In this document: in pieces, positions 17,182 through 26,093 of the stretch
Numbering within the stretch: position 1 is the stretch's first letter
Layout of the letters: each line of letters starts with the position of its first letter
Assembly: GCA_004213555.1 (NCBI GenBank)
Contig: SHAP01000003.1
Span: 62,001 to 126,000 of the forward strand
Direction of reading: 5' to 3'
Length of the DNA: 64,000 nt
From: Phycisphaeraceae bacterium
Lineage (GTDB): Bacteria; Planctomycetota; Phycisphaerae; Phycisphaerales; SM1A02
Program-made: the position numbers and the translations under genes
The notes under the pieces: generated by a model
The model's input: the letters and a program-made list of their open reading frames with translations, nothing else
Database searches by the model: none
What the model was told of the DNA's origin: nothing

Positions 17182-18377
17182 CGAACAGTCCTGCATGAGG
17201 TGAGGCACTCGGATAAGAACGCGGATTGCATTCGGACACTCATCGCTGGTGTAACAGACGAAGCCCATGATCTTGCTTCGCGACCAATCTTTTCTCGACG
17301 GCTCGGATCACACAGCAATCCGCGACACACTTCTGACAGCCCTGTTGTATCAAAAGTGTCCAAGGGTACGCCGGCCACTGATCCCGCCGGAGGCTCCATG
17401 AACGAGCCGTGCCGAAAGACAACCACAGGCTTACCAGCCCCCATCGCACGGGTCATCGTTCCAGAAGTTTCGCCAACCGTCGGATACCGAAGATTCACCA
17501 CCAAATCACTGGCTTCAATCGCCGCTTCAAATGTTTCCAAAGTGGTGTACCCCTTCTCAACCACGACATCTTCCATTCCATGCTCTCGGATCGTTCGTCG
17601 GACAGCGGCGGGATGTCGCATTTCGCCAAAGATCCAAAATTTAAAGGGTGGCACCTCGGACCGTATTGATGCGAGTGCGCGGATGGTCTGTTCGATGCAT
17701 TTTGCCGGTGTCACAAAGCCGAGTGAAACCACAGCGAGCTCGCCTGGATGCATGCCAAACATCCTTCGGCAGTCCTCACGATCAACCGAGACCGGCTGAG
17801 AAAAATGATGTGGAATATGTGCAGTGGGGACCTCTGGCGCAACGGCATCGACCCGATTGAGGATCCATGTTGAGTGGCCAATGATGCCAGAGGCCATTCG
17901 CAAGCGAGACTCGATCGCAGGGAACAGAAACTGTTCAATGCCGGACCAAACTCCCTGCCTTCGCAGTTCAGAAATGACCTCCCCCTCCGGACCACATGCC
18001 ATCAGCTCTTTCCGATATCTGAGCTCGTCACCATAAGCGAGAGTGGTTTCGGTGAGCAGATGGTGCATTGAAAACTCATGAAGCAAAAGGACGGCGCCTG
18101 GATTCATCGCCTCGAGATAAGCGTGTGCGTGGAACGGGTTGTTCGCCAAGTGGATTAGTCTCGCCGCACCCTGAAACTCGCCCCGACGCTTTTTGAACGA
18201 AGAATAATTCAGCACCATGCAATCGCTCCTTGAGCGAACCTTGGTCTCGTCTCCCACAACAACCACAACATCCCATCGGGAAGCCAAATCTTGCATTTGT
18301 TCCTCGAGGTAATCAGCGGTTCCCGTTCTGGCCGGGGGCAGTGCGCCAAAAATCAAAAGTGTCCGCTGGTCGTTCAC
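17178..18377 (-). CDS. glycosyltransferase, GT4-like (GT-B fold)
   Basis: A 399-aa cytosolic GT-B enzyme. The N-terminus LLIFGALPPARTGTADYLEEQ has the Gly-rich acceptor-domain start of GT4 enzymes. The C-terminal half has VVSLGFVTPAKCIEQTIRAL, FWIFGEMRH and a donor-site region VNLRYPTVGETSGTMTRAMGAGKPVV that matches the E-x7-E style motif. It probably adds one sugar to the lipid-linked polysaccharide repeat. It overlaps both neighbours by 4 bases (ATGA), in the middle of the operon. Confidence 0.85.
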   Translation of the reverse strand: MNDQRTLLIFGALPPARTGTADYLEEQMQDLASRWDVVVVVGDETKVRSRSDCMVLNYSSFKKRRGEFQGAARLIHLANNPFHAHAYLEAMNPGAVLLLHEFSMHHLLTETTLAYGDELRYRKELMACGPEGEVISELRRQGVWSGIEQFLFPAIESRLRMASGIIGHSTWILNRVDAVAPEVPTAHIPHHFSQPVSVDREDCRRMFGMHPGELAVVSLGFVTPAKCIEQTIRALASIRSEVPPFKFWIFGEMRHPAAVRRTIREHGMEDVVVEKGYTTLETFEAAIEASDLVVNLRYPTVGETSGTMTRAMGAGKPVVVFRHGSFMEPPAGSVAGVPLDTFDTTGLSEVCRGLLCDPSRREKIGREARSWASSVTPAMSVRMQSAFLSECLTSCRTVR

Positions 18378-18658
18378 TCTTCTTCTCGACTCATCTCATC
18401 AATTTGCTGTGCAAGACGTTCAATTCGTTGTTCAAGTTTGTGGAACATCAGATCCTGACGCTCAATGAGTTTGTCACGCAGGAAATACAGATCGTCTTTC
18501 TGCACGCCTGAAAAAGTCCTCCGCTCCTGTCGCAAAAGATACTGCTGTACCGAGCCCGGAAGCATCCGTCGTGCCAAAGTCCGAATCCGGGCCAACAACT
18601 TTCCTGGAAGCACTGCTCTCGTTAGCCGAATAGAGCCACGGACCACATAGCCAATCAT
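18374..18658 (-). CDS. 94-aa basic/coiled-coil protein in the polysaccharide operon
   Basis: A small protein overlapping both neighbours by ATGA, which argues that it is translated. The first half is basic and amphipathic (ARIRTLARRML). The second half, from about residue 50, is a strong heptad coiled coil (LYFLRDKLIERQDLMFHKLE, then RIERLAQQIDEM). I recognise no family. Sitting directly between the ABC ATPase and a glycosyltransferase, it could tether the glycosyltransferase to the exporter or measure chain length, which is speculation. Confidence 0.7.
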   Translation of the reverse strand: MIGYVVRGSIRLTRAVLPGKLLARIRTLARRMLPGSVQQYLLRQERRTFSGVQKDDLYFLRDKLIERQDLMFHKLEQRIERLAQQIDEMSREEE

Positions 18659-19350
18659 CTTGACTCCCGATCTGAATGCATTGCTTCTTTGTATTGCTGC
18701 AAGACATCATCCGTTTCGCCCAAGCTTCGAATCATGCCATCTTCCATCCAAACAACCTTATTGCAGTTCTTTTGAATTTCTTGAAGTTGATGAGAAACCA
18801 TCACCAAGACTCTTGCCTTTTGCATAAACATTGTCAAGCGTTGCATCGCTCGCTGCCGAAAAGCAAGGTCTCCAGCGCCCAAGGCCTCATCGACAAGCAG
18901 GACGTCCGCAGAAATGCTGGTGGCCACAATAAATGCCAGTCTTGCTCGCATGCCGGTCGAGTAGTGTCCTACCGGCTCGTGCAGCCAGCTGCCGAGTTCG
19001 GTTTCCCGAACCACCTCATCTTGAATATTTTCAAGATCACCGACCGAACACCCCATCAATCTTGCCATAAGCCTGACGTTCTGAACCCCCGAAAGTTCTG
19101 GCTGCAGCGCCGCACCAAAGCCGAGAAGCGGCACCACCGTACCTTGGCTGGAGATCGAACCTTCGGTTGGTCTCAGTATTCCTGCCAGCACTCGACACAA
19201 GGTCGATTTCCCACTGCCGTTCCGGCCCACCACCCCCAATCGGTCTCCCTCGACCAGATTGAGGTCGATGTCTCGGAGCGCCCAGTGCCACTTCCCGTCG
19301 GAGGCGTTCCACTTTCGCAGTCGAACAGATACAGACTTTGCTGAAAGCAT
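18655..19350 (-). CDS. polysaccharide ABC exporter, ATP-binding protein
   Basis: A 231-aa ATPase of the Wzt/TagH/KpsT type. It has Walker A GRNGSGKSTL, signature YSTGMRARLAF and Walker B VLLVDEALGAGD, followed by the switch His in MVSHQLQEI. It lacks the C-terminal carbohydrate-binding domain of O-antigen Wzt proteins, so it is closer to capsule or teichoic-acid exporters. The ATG at 19350 shares a base with the permease stop (TGATG). It works with the permease encoded just upstream. Confidence 0.9.
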   Translation of the reverse strand: MLSAKSVSVRLRKWNASDGKWHWALRDIDLNLVEGDRLGVVGRNGSGKSTLCRVLAGILRPTEGSISSQGTVVPLLGFGAALQPELSGVQNVRLMARLMGCSVGDLENIQDEVVRETELGSWLHEPVGHYSTGMRARLAFIVATSISADVLLVDEALGAGDLAFRQRAMQRLTMFMQKARVLVMVSHQLQEIQKNCNKVVWMEDGMIRSLGETDDVLQQYKEAMHSDRESR

Positions 19351-20171
19351 CAACGAAGACCCTCAAGCAAGTGACGTTCGAACCTGCCCTGAAGCAAGCA
19401 TCCCGCTGTGAAGTACAAAGCGGAACGGGCAACCAAAATCACCCATCCGTTCAGAGACAGAACGCCGTCATCCAAAAGGACATGTCGATACGCGTCGATC
19501 AAATCACCAACCGGATGAATAAAGATGTACACACCGAGCCATTGCAAAAATTCAGAGTCATCCAGCTTGGCTTGCAAAAATTCAAACGAGTACAGGACCG
19601 GACTGAGATAGAACAAAACCTTGAGGAAATGCGGAAGCAACTCACGCAAATCCGGCTGGCTGGCCATGGGGGCCGCAACCATCAACCCAATGCCAAACAT
19701 GGTGATGAATTGAATGACCAACAGACCCAGCAACTGGATCCATCCCAGCGACACTCCACCTGAGATACCTAAAAAAACAATCACCACCACGACCGCTTGA
19801 ACAAATAGATGGAAGGTCTGAAGAACCACCGACCCTGGCAGCGAGACCAGCGGCACCGAGAGATTTTTAATCAGCCCCTGTCTTCTGTTGTACACCCCAC
19901 AGCATCCAGACAAGCACTGCGCGAACTGCTTCCAGACAATCAGACCCAAGAAAAGAAACAGCCAGTACCGGGGGTGAATGGACTCTCCACGTCCGAGCAA
20001 CTGATCCACCAGCCCCCAATAAATCAGTGCCAACACAAGGGGATCAAGAAACCACCACAGGATGCCCAGTCGCAGGCGAGACGTATGGCGAACAAGGTCC
20101 GCCCGCGCCAATTCATACATCAGGTGACGCGCATCCCAGACCTCACGCACCGCTCTCAAAGGACCGCCCAA
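19350..20171 (-). CDS. polysaccharide ABC exporter, permease (ABC-2 type)
   Basis: A 273-aa membrane protein with about six segments, typical of Wzm/TagG permeases. The N-terminal RHTSRLRLGILWWFLDPLVL resembles the amphipathic gate helix and first membrane segment of this family. It would carry the finished polysaccharide across the inner membrane. The start is uncertain: a TTG at 20171, one base after the preceding stop, or the first in-frame ATG at 20120, which would trim 17 residues. The downstream ATPase overlaps it by one base. Confidence 0.87.
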   Translation of the reverse strand: MGGPLRAVREVWDARHLMYELARADLVRHTSRLRLGILWWFLDPLVLALIYWGLVDQLLGRGESIHPRYWLFLFLGLIVWKQFAQCLSGCCGVYNRRQGLIKNLSVPLVSLPGSVVLQTFHLFVQAVVVVIVFLGISGGVSLGWIQLLGLLVIQFITMFGIGLMVAAPMASQPDLRELLPHFLKVLFYLSPVLYSFEFLQAKLDDSEFLQWLGVYIFIHPVGDLIDAYRHVLLDDGVLSLNGWVILVARSALYFTAGCLLQGRFERHLLEGLR

Positions 20172-20172
20172 C

Positions 20173-20847
20173 TTAGCCCCGCCACGGGCAACACAAACCC
20201 CAGACCGCTCGGACGATCAACTTGAGGTCAAGACCGTGGGTTCGATTTCTGATGTACCAGCGATCCCAAACGACCCGTCTTCGATGTTCGGGGATCGACC
20301 GCGCGTACCCATCACGCAAATTGGAAAGCGCCACCATGCCAGGCTTGACCAACACTCGACTCTCGTATCCCACCAGCAGTTTTGAGAGCAACTCATGAGG
20401 TCCCGGCTGCTCAGGACGAGGACCCACCAAAAGCATTTCGCCCCGAAGCACATTCCACAGCTGGGGCAACTCGTCGAGGTGCGTGCGGCGAAGAAATTTC
20501 CCCGTTGGCACCACACGACTGTCTTCCACATCAGCGAACACCGGACCGGATTCACCAGACATGGTCCGGATTTTCAAAATTCGAAAAGTTTGATTGTGAA
20601 GGCCCACCCGATCTTGCCAAAAAAAGAAAGGACCCGGTATGCCTCGGACGAACCAGACCAATCGAATGCTCAACAAAATCAAAAAAGCCGGGGCCAAAAG
20701 CATCCCCGCGAAGAAGCGTTGGACACCCTCCGGCAGACCACGACCCAAAGAAATTTCGGGAGCCGATGAGATTGGCTCAGCAAGTTCAATTTCCACCGGT
20801 CGAGTGGCCGGTGCGGCCTTCAGACTGTCGGTGGTAGAAGTCGTCAT
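20173..20847 (-). CDS. undecaprenyl-phosphate sugar phosphotransferase (PGT)
   Basis: A 224-aa bacterial sugar transferase of the small monotopic (PglC/WcaJ C-terminal) class that starts the glycan by moving a sugar phosphate onto undecaprenyl phosphate. It shows one hydrophobic re-entrant helix (residues about 47-70), then FFFWQDRVGLHNQTFRILKI, RRTHLDELPQLWNVLRGEM and LLVGPRPEQP, the family signatures around the catalytic Asp-Glu. The N-terminal 40 residues are probably disordered. ATG at 20847; 19 bases separate it from the preceding gene. Confidence 0.92.
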   Translation of the reverse strand: MTTSTTDSLKAAPATRPVEIELAEPISSAPEISLGRGLPEGVQRFFAGMLLAPAFLILLSIRLVWFVRGIPGPFFFWQDRVGLHNQTFRILKIRTMSGESGPVFADVEDSRVVPTGKFLRRTHLDELPQLWNVLRGEMLLVGPRPEQPGPHELLSKLLVGYESRVLVKPGMVALSNLRDGYARSIPEHRRRVVWDRWYIRNRTHGLDLKLIVRAVWGLCCPWRG

Positions 20848-20866
20848 CGCAGCCGCGGAGTGTAGA

Positions 20867-22021
20867 TCATTTCAGACGCTCTCTCCCAGCAAGTGACAAT
20901 GCCAGAATCGCTCCGGTGACTCCGGTTCCCAAGCCCGCATCAAATAGACCAAGTACCCCCCAAACTGCCAACAAACCAAGCCCTGAGGACTGGTGAATGG
21001 ATTCTGAACGAAGGACGACCGATGCTGCAGAACCGTACAAACCCATCAGCAAGACCACCCCAGTGGCTCCAGTTCGCGCGAAAGCGTTGGCCCAAATGTT
21101 GTGAAGATTGAGCGGGGTGCCCACGCGATTGTTTGAGAATCTTTCCGATTGAGCGCGAACAGGGTGATCCGCCGAAATTGCAGAACGCACCCCACCGTAG
21201 CCATGTCCGATCCAAGGACTTTGGGTCCCAACCTCCCATGCGGCGTTCAGTGCGGCGACCCGCCAGCCGACGCTGGTCTCTGGGGACTCATGCCACTGGC
21301 TGAGTTCTTGCCACGCATCAGACCATCTGTTTTGCAAAGTTTCGTGTTGCCAGAGCCCAATTGGCGCTGCCAGAGCAACCCCGACCAGGGCCGCGGTTCG
21401 CACACGCCGCTGCATCAGGGCCAAACTGATCGGAACCGCTGCCAGCGTCGCCAACAGTCCAGTTCGAGAACCACTCAACAGCAAAGCACTTAGGGTCAGA
21501 CCTGCGGCGATGGCGATCGCCAAGCGACACCCAGGCGTTGCCTTACCCCACGCATCCAACGCGAGGACCAGCCCTGCCGCACAAAGGACGCCAAGCACAA
21601 TCGGGTGTTGAAACGGCACCACTTGGCCATCCAAGACCTCAACACCAGGAAGCACCAAACCAGCAACCGCAAGCAAGCTGGCCAGACCCGCCAAGGCTGT
21701 TCCCAGCAACAACCCGAACCGCCAAGTCGTCGACTTCCCGTATGGCCAAAAAAGAGGGAGCAACAGCACGCGTTGCGCTTTCAGACCTTCGACCCCGCCT
21801 GGAACATCTTGACTCCACAGAAGAGACAAAGCATTCCAAGCAACAAAAAGGATCGCGGCCATGGCAAATTTCGTCTGCAAACGACTCGCAATCACCTGAC
21901 GCATCGCTTTCCCTTGAAGCAGGGCGGCCAAGACCAAGGTCAACATCATCACATTGGCGAACGCGGTGCTGATGGGCAAAGCCGCGAGAAACACCATCGC
22001 AACTCGTGCGTGCAATGTCAT
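20867..22021 (-). CDS. O-antigen ligase/polymerase-like membrane protein
   Basis: A 384-aa, roughly eleven-pass membrane protein with the WaaL/Wzy-type pattern. A large extracytoplasmic loop before the last helices contains GHGYGGVRSA and LHNIWANAFARTG, similar to the HxxxL/Y motif of O-antigen ligase-type enzymes. In an ABC-exporter operon it more likely attaches the glycan to an outer acceptor than polymerises it, although the sequence alone cannot decide. It overlaps the preceding epimerase gene by ATGA. Confidence 0.75.
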   Translation of the reverse strand: MTLHARVAMVFLAALPISTAFANVMMLTLVLAALLQGKAMRQVIASRLQTKFAMAAILFVAWNALSLLWSQDVPGGVEGLKAQRVLLLPLFWPYGKSTTWRFGLLLGTALAGLASLLAVAGLVLPGVEVLDGQVVPFQHPIVLGVLCAAGLVLALDAWGKATPGCRLAIAIAAGLTLSALLLSGSRTGLLATLAAVPISLALMQRRVRTAALVGVALAAPIGLWQHETLQNRWSDAWQELSQWHESPETSVGWRVAALNAAWEVGTQSPWIGHGYGGVRSAISADHPVRAQSERFSNNRVGTPLNLHNIWANAFARTGATGVVLLMGLYGSAASVVLRSESIHQSSGLGLLAVWGVLGLFDAGLGTGVTGAILALSLAGRERLK

Positions 22022-22884
22022 GCCTCACGATCCGGTCGGTCAAGGCCAACCCCGAAAATCTCGCTGGACGAACCCGGGGGATGCTCAAAGAGAACCTCGT
22101 GCTGCTTTTCACCCGGACGCAGTCCAGTGATTTCAACAGGGTGTTGTGGACGCTCATTCGCAGCCAAAAATCGTTGGAGCAATGCATTCATCGAGACGGG
22201 TTCACCCAACTGGGGAACATAAACACCCCCGGATTTCCCACGAGCGCAAACAGCCAACAGCAAGTCAATGGCTTCGGATTCGGTCAAGAACCAACGGGTG
22301 GCTTTTGGATCGGTCAACGTAAGGGGTTGGCCCAATGCCAACTGATTGACCCAAATAGGAAGCACAGAATCTGATGAACCCAAAATGTTTGGGAAGCGAA
22401 CCACCAGCGCGGTTCCTTGGGAACCAGAGCTTTGCACGATCTCCTCTGCCTCGCGCTTGCTTTGCCCCATGACACCAAGTGGAAATGCCGCCTTGTCTGT
22501 CGATACAAAAAGCAAACGGCTGCCCAGCGGCCGGGCGGTGCAGATTTGACGGACCAAATCTCGATTGACGCTCCAGGCCAGGTCTGGATCCAACTCCGCC
22601 CGGTCCACATGCTTTAAGGCGGCAGCATGAAAAATGATCGATTGCCCATTGAGCACGGTCTTGAGGAATGCGGCATCGCATAAATCCCCCTGCAAATCCA
22701 CCTCATCGGCCGAGCGGCGATCCACCCCCCGCACTGAGACTCCAGCATGACGAAGAGCACGAACCAAAGCGCTGCCGATGGTGCCCGCGGCACCGGTCAC
22801 CAGGACGTCTTGACCGCGAAAAAAAGCTGGGTCGCCCCCAAAGGAAATGGGATCGCGATCCAACAAATTGAGAGATTCAGGCAC
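22018..22884 (-). CDS. CapD/FlaA1-like nucleotide-sugar dehydratase/epimerase
   Basis: A 288-aa soluble extended SDR of the Polysacc_synt_2 family. The NAD motif is VLVTGAAGTIGSAL, followed by HAAALKHVDRAE and the active-site region VSTDKAAFPLGVMGQSKREAE. Here Met and Lys replace the usual Tyr-x3-Lys, a hallmark of UDP-GlcNAc 4,6-dehydratases (PglF/FlaA1/CapD). The likely start is GTG at 22884, overlapping the upstream gene by 8 bases with GAGGG about 10 bases before it; a longer ORF to 22974 lies within that gene. It probably makes a deoxy-amino sugar precursor. Confidence 0.8.
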   Translation of the reverse strand: MPESLNLLDRDPISFGGDPAFFRGQDVLVTGAAGTIGSALVRALRHAGVSVRGVDRRSADEVDLQGDLCDAAFLKTVLNGQSIIFHAAALKHVDRAELDPDLAWSVNRDLVRQICTARPLGSRLLFVSTDKAAFPLGVMGQSKREAEEIVQSSGSQGTALVVRFPNILGSSDSVLPIWVNQLALGQPLTLTDPKATRWFLTESEAIDLLLAVCARGKSGGVYVPQLGEPVSMNALLQRFLAANERPQHPVEITGLRPGEKQHEVLFEHPPGSSSEIFGVGLDRPDREA

Positions 22885-24166
22885 GGCGATAGATCCCTCG
22901 GACCTGGGCCTCAGACAAAGCGTTGCGAGTGTCCACCACCCGCTTGGCGGCGGTGGCCACCAAACCAAAATCAATGGCGTCGTGGTCTGTCACGATCAAC
23001 ACCGCGTCGGCGTCTTGTACCACTTGCTCGGTCAAAGGGACCGAACGCAAACTTAAGTCATGCCGTCGCATCTTGGGAAATTCTGGAACCAATGGATCGT
23101 GGTACTGCACGTGGGCACCACGACCTTGTAAATCTTCAACGATTGGAGCGGCTGGGGTCTCTCGCACATCGCCCACATTTTTCTTGTAAGCCACGCCCAG
23201 TACCAGAATGGAAGAACCGTCGAGATCTTTCGCGTCTTGGGCCAGAACAGAAGCGACCGCGTTCACCACATGCCTGGGCATCTGGGTGTTGATCTCGCCT
23301 GCCAACTCCACAAATCGACTGGGGTGCCCCACACGATTGGCTGCCCAAGCGAAATACCACGGGTCGACAGGAATGCAATGGCCCCCAAGACCAGGCCCGG
23401 GATCAAAGCGAGAAAACCCAAAAGGCTTGGTGGATGCGGCATCCACCACTTCGTAAATATCGATGCCCATCCGTTCCAGAATCATTTTGTACTCGTTGAC
23501 CAACGCAATGTTGACCGCTCGATATGTGTTTTCAAGAAGTTTGGCCGCTTCCGCAACTTCGGCCGAACCCACTGGGATCACTTCATCGCACACTTCGGCG
23601 TACAACGCCACCGCTTGCGCGCTGGAGGCCGGATCAACCCCCCCCACCAATCGGGGAATCGACCGAATGGGTGCGTCTCGCCCCGGATCTTCCCGTTCGG
23701 GCGCAAAAGCCAAAAAGAAATCTTTGCCGAGCGTTTGGCCCCCCGAGGACAACAGTGGAAGACAAACTTCTCGGGTGGTCCCGGGCCAAGTGGTACTTTC
23801 CAAAACCACCAGACAACCTGGCGCATGCACACGCCGAATCATTTCAAACGTCTGCTCAACGTACGTCAGATTTGGCTGCCGATCCTCATCAACGGGGGTC
23901 GGCACACAAACCAAAATCGCATCGCATTGAGCCAATGCTTTCTCATCGCTGGTTGGTTGGAAGCGGCTTGAGGATGCCAGACGATCGAAAAGCTCTTGGC
24001 CCAAATGCGGCAAGTACGAGTCGGCCTGATTCAACTTTTTGGATTTCGCTGAATCGATGTCGAATCCAATGACTTGGTGTCCTGCCGCTTCAAAGGCATC
24101 TGACAGGGGCAACCCAACGTACCCGAGCCCGACAATACCGACCGTTCGTGGGTTTGCGTTGCTCAC
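22877..24166 (-). CDS. UDP-N-acetylhexosamine 6-dehydrogenase (WbpA/WecC-like)
   Basis: A 429-aa NAD-dependent dehydrogenase oxidising a UDP-N-acetyl sugar to the uronic acid. The N-terminal Rossmann loop reads VGIVGLGYVGLPLSDAFEAA. The catalytic Cys is in GLGGHCIPVDPWYFAW. The VGLPL and HCIPVDP patterns favour UDP-GlcNAc/UDP-ManNAc dehydrogenases over UDP-glucose dehydrogenase. This predicts an acidic amino-uronic sugar in the glycan. It overlaps the preceding gene by ATGA. Confidence 0.9.
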   Translation of the reverse strand: MSNANPRTVGIVGLGYVGLPLSDAFEAAGHQVIGFDIDSAKSKKLNQADSYLPHLGQELFDRLASSSRFQPTSDEKALAQCDAILVCVPTPVDEDRQPNLTYVEQTFEMIRRVHAPGCLVVLESTTWPGTTREVCLPLLSSGGQTLGKDFFLAFAPEREDPGRDAPIRSIPRLVGGVDPASSAQAVALYAEVCDEVIPVGSAEVAEAAKLLENTYRAVNIALVNEYKMILERMGIDIYEVVDAASTKPFGFSRFDPGPGLGGHCIPVDPWYFAWAANRVGHPSRFVELAGEINTQMPRHVVNAVASVLAQDAKDLDGSSILVLGVAYKKNVGDVRETPAAPIVEDLQGRGAHVQYHDPLVPEFPKMRRHDLSLRSVPLTEQVVQDADAVLIVTDHDAIDFGLVATAAKRVVDTRNALSEAQVRGIYRRA

Positions 24167-25116
24167 AAGGAAAAGACGCGGTCGACCCGCTCAGCCACCG
24201 TACGCAGATACGCAGTGTCTCCACCGCCAACTTCCGCGGAAACCCAACCGGTAAAACCGATGTCAGACAAAGCTTGGGTGACGGCAGCCCAATCAACATC
24301 ACCGTCTCCGATACGAGACCAGCCACCCTGAACTCCCCAGTCTTTCACATCGCATTTGACCAAACGTGAGCCGAGGGTTCTGATCCAAGCGGCCGGAAGT
24401 CCATATTTTTGGTGGTTCCCAATATCGAAGTAGGCCCCGACCCAAGGGGAATCGATGGCATCGATGTAGGTCGCAAATTTTTCCGCCGACTGGGTGTTGG
24501 GTCCGTCATGCTCATACAAGAAGCGGTTCCACACATTTTCGATCAGAATGTGGATGCCAAGGTCGGCCGCCAACGGCAGCGTCTTCCGAATTTCTTCAAC
24601 GGATCTTTCCCAAGCGGCTGCTTCGGGCACTGATTTCCCGCACACGGCTGGGACCAACAGAACCGAAGTGCCGCCATACGCATGAGAATCACGAATCGCG
24701 GTCTCGAGGGCTTTCCTTCCCTCCTCACGCTTGGCGGCATCCGGGTCGGACAGGGTGATCTGCCAGTGCACAGAATCCACCACCCCGGGAATGCGGATGC
24801 CAACTTCCCGAGCGGCCGCAACAACCTCGGCGGTTGACATACCGTTGGGTGAATCCATTTCAACCCCGTCGAATCCTGCATCTTTCGCGCTTTGAAATCG
24901 CTCTCCCAGGGTCTTCCCTCGGGTCATGCCGAACTTGCATGCTTTGCGATACTGGAACTTCGCACCAGAGCGGCGGACATTGCCCGCCGCGGCCGCCACC
25001 GTCGGAGGTGGGGCGGCCGTGGAGGCGGGCGTGATCGTGGAGGCGGTCAGACTCGTGGTGAGCCCGGTTCCCAAACTTGCACCAAGAAACGTTCGTCGAT
25101 CAAGTGAACTCGGCAT
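24163..25116 (-). CDS. Tat-exported TIM-barrel sugar isomerase/epimerase-like protein
   Basis: A 317-aa AP-endonuclease-2/xylose-isomerase-like barrel, the first gene of the polysaccharide operon. The N-terminus has a twin-arginine motif (DRRTFLGAS) and an Ala/Thr-rich hydrophobic stretch ending near residue 43, so the enzyme acts outside the cytoplasm. Metal-site candidates include the Glu of LIENVWN, the Asp and His of YFDIGNHQ, the Asp of VKCDVKDW and the Glu of VSAEVGG. Planctomycetes encode many such exported barrels, usually of unknown substrate. It may trim or isomerise a sugar released from the glycan. It overlaps the dehydrogenase by ATGA. Confidence 0.82.
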   Translation of the reverse strand: MPSSLDRRTFLGASLGTGLTTSLTASTITPASTAAPPPTVAAAAGNVRRSGAKFQYRKACKFGMTRGKTLGERFQSAKDAGFDGVEMDSPNGMSTAEVVAAAREVGIRIPGVVDSVHWQITLSDPDAAKREEGRKALETAIRDSHAYGGTSVLLVPAVCGKSVPEAAAWERSVEEIRKTLPLAADLGIHILIENVWNRFLYEHDGPNTQSAEKFATYIDAIDSPWVGAYFDIGNHQKYGLPAAWIRTLGSRLVKCDVKDWGVQGGWSRIGDGDVDWAAVTQALSDIGFTGWVSAEVGGGDTAYLRTVAERVDRVFSL

Positions 25117-25145
25117 TGGTGCACCTCGGGTCTATTCTTTGCCTG

Positions 25146-26060
25146 ATGTATCGTATCGTTCTCTGCTGTGTCGCGTTGATATTTGCTGGATGTTCTTCAA
25201 CGCCAAGAGTGTCCAAAGCACCACAAGCACTCTTGATGTTCTCGACCGAGAGCGTCATCATGGGATGCCGCAGCCAGATTCGAGTATGGAGCGATAACGA
25301 ACAAGTTGCCTTCGCCGCGATGCGCGATGCCTGGGAGGGCATGAACGACCTCGAAATGGTCTTGAGCGATTGGAACCCCCAAGCCGAAGTCGCACAACTC
25401 AACGCACAAGGGGAATTGAAACTTTCCCCCAAATTGCTTTCCGCAGCGCAAACTGCTCGGGAGTTGACTCGGTCAACCGGCGGTGCGTTCGATTTCGAAA
25501 AAGGAGGGCTCTTCTTCGCTTGGCGTGAGCATCGCACAAGAGGCGAAATGCTCGACCCTGTTGAGGCTCAACGTTTGGCTTCACTTCCCGACGCCCATTT
25601 CTCCGCCGATGGTTTTGCCACGCTCGCGGCCGGCAATCGTTGGGATTTTGGAGGCATTGGCAAAGGCATGGCGGCCGATCTGGCTGGTGATATCTTGCGC
25701 TCCCACGGGTGTCCACACTTCCTAGTGGACTGTTCTGGAGATCTTTTGCTGGGAGAAGCTCCTGACTCTGATTCAGGATGGTCCATCGCCACCGAAGTGG
25801 AAGGACTGACGCTTGCAGTCCCGAGCAACCACGCCGTGGCCTGCTCAGGCGATCTTCATCAATTTCTACTCCACGACGGAAACCGTTACTCCCACATTAT
25901 GGATCCTCGGACTGGACAAGCCGTGACCAATCAAAATCTCATCTTCGTGCTTGCGCCAACCGCAACGCAAGCCGACGCATGGGCCACGGCCTTGAGTGTG
26001 GAAAGTGAACTCTTTTGTCCGAAACACATACAGACCGTTCAATACCCTTCATCGAAATAG
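25146..26060 (+). CDS. apbE: FAD:protein FMN transferase (ApbE), lipoprotein
   Basis: A 304-aa flavin transferase that links FMN covalently to Thr/Ser of exported flavoproteins. It starts with a lipoprotein signal (MYRIVLCCVALIFAGC, lipobox Cys16). Family motifs are GGAFDF, the GGIGKGMAADLAGD lysine region, VDCSGDLL and MDPRTGQAV near the end. The start at 25146 was chosen because it begins the signal peptide; an ORF from 25077 reads through the divergent gene. Only 29 bases separate the two divergent starts. No target flavoprotein such as an Nqr/Rnf subunit is visible here. Confidence 0.9.
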   Translation: MYRIVLCCVALIFAGCSSTPRVSKAPQALLMFSTESVIMGCRSQIRVWSDNEQVAFAAMRDAWEGMNDLEMVLSDWNPQAEVAQLNAQGELKLSPKLLSAAQTARELTRSTGGAFDFEKGGLFFAWREHRTRGEMLDPVEAQRLASLPDAHFSADGFATLAAGNRWDFGGIGKGMAADLAGDILRSHGCPHFLVDCSGDLLLGEAPDSDSGWSIATEVEGLTLAVPSNHAVACSGDLHQFLLHDGNRYSHIMDPRTGQAVTNQNLIFVLAPTATQADAWATALSVESELFCPKHIQTVQYPSSK

Positions 26061-26093
26061 GCAAAGGGACATCCATCTTCAAGGGGATCAATC

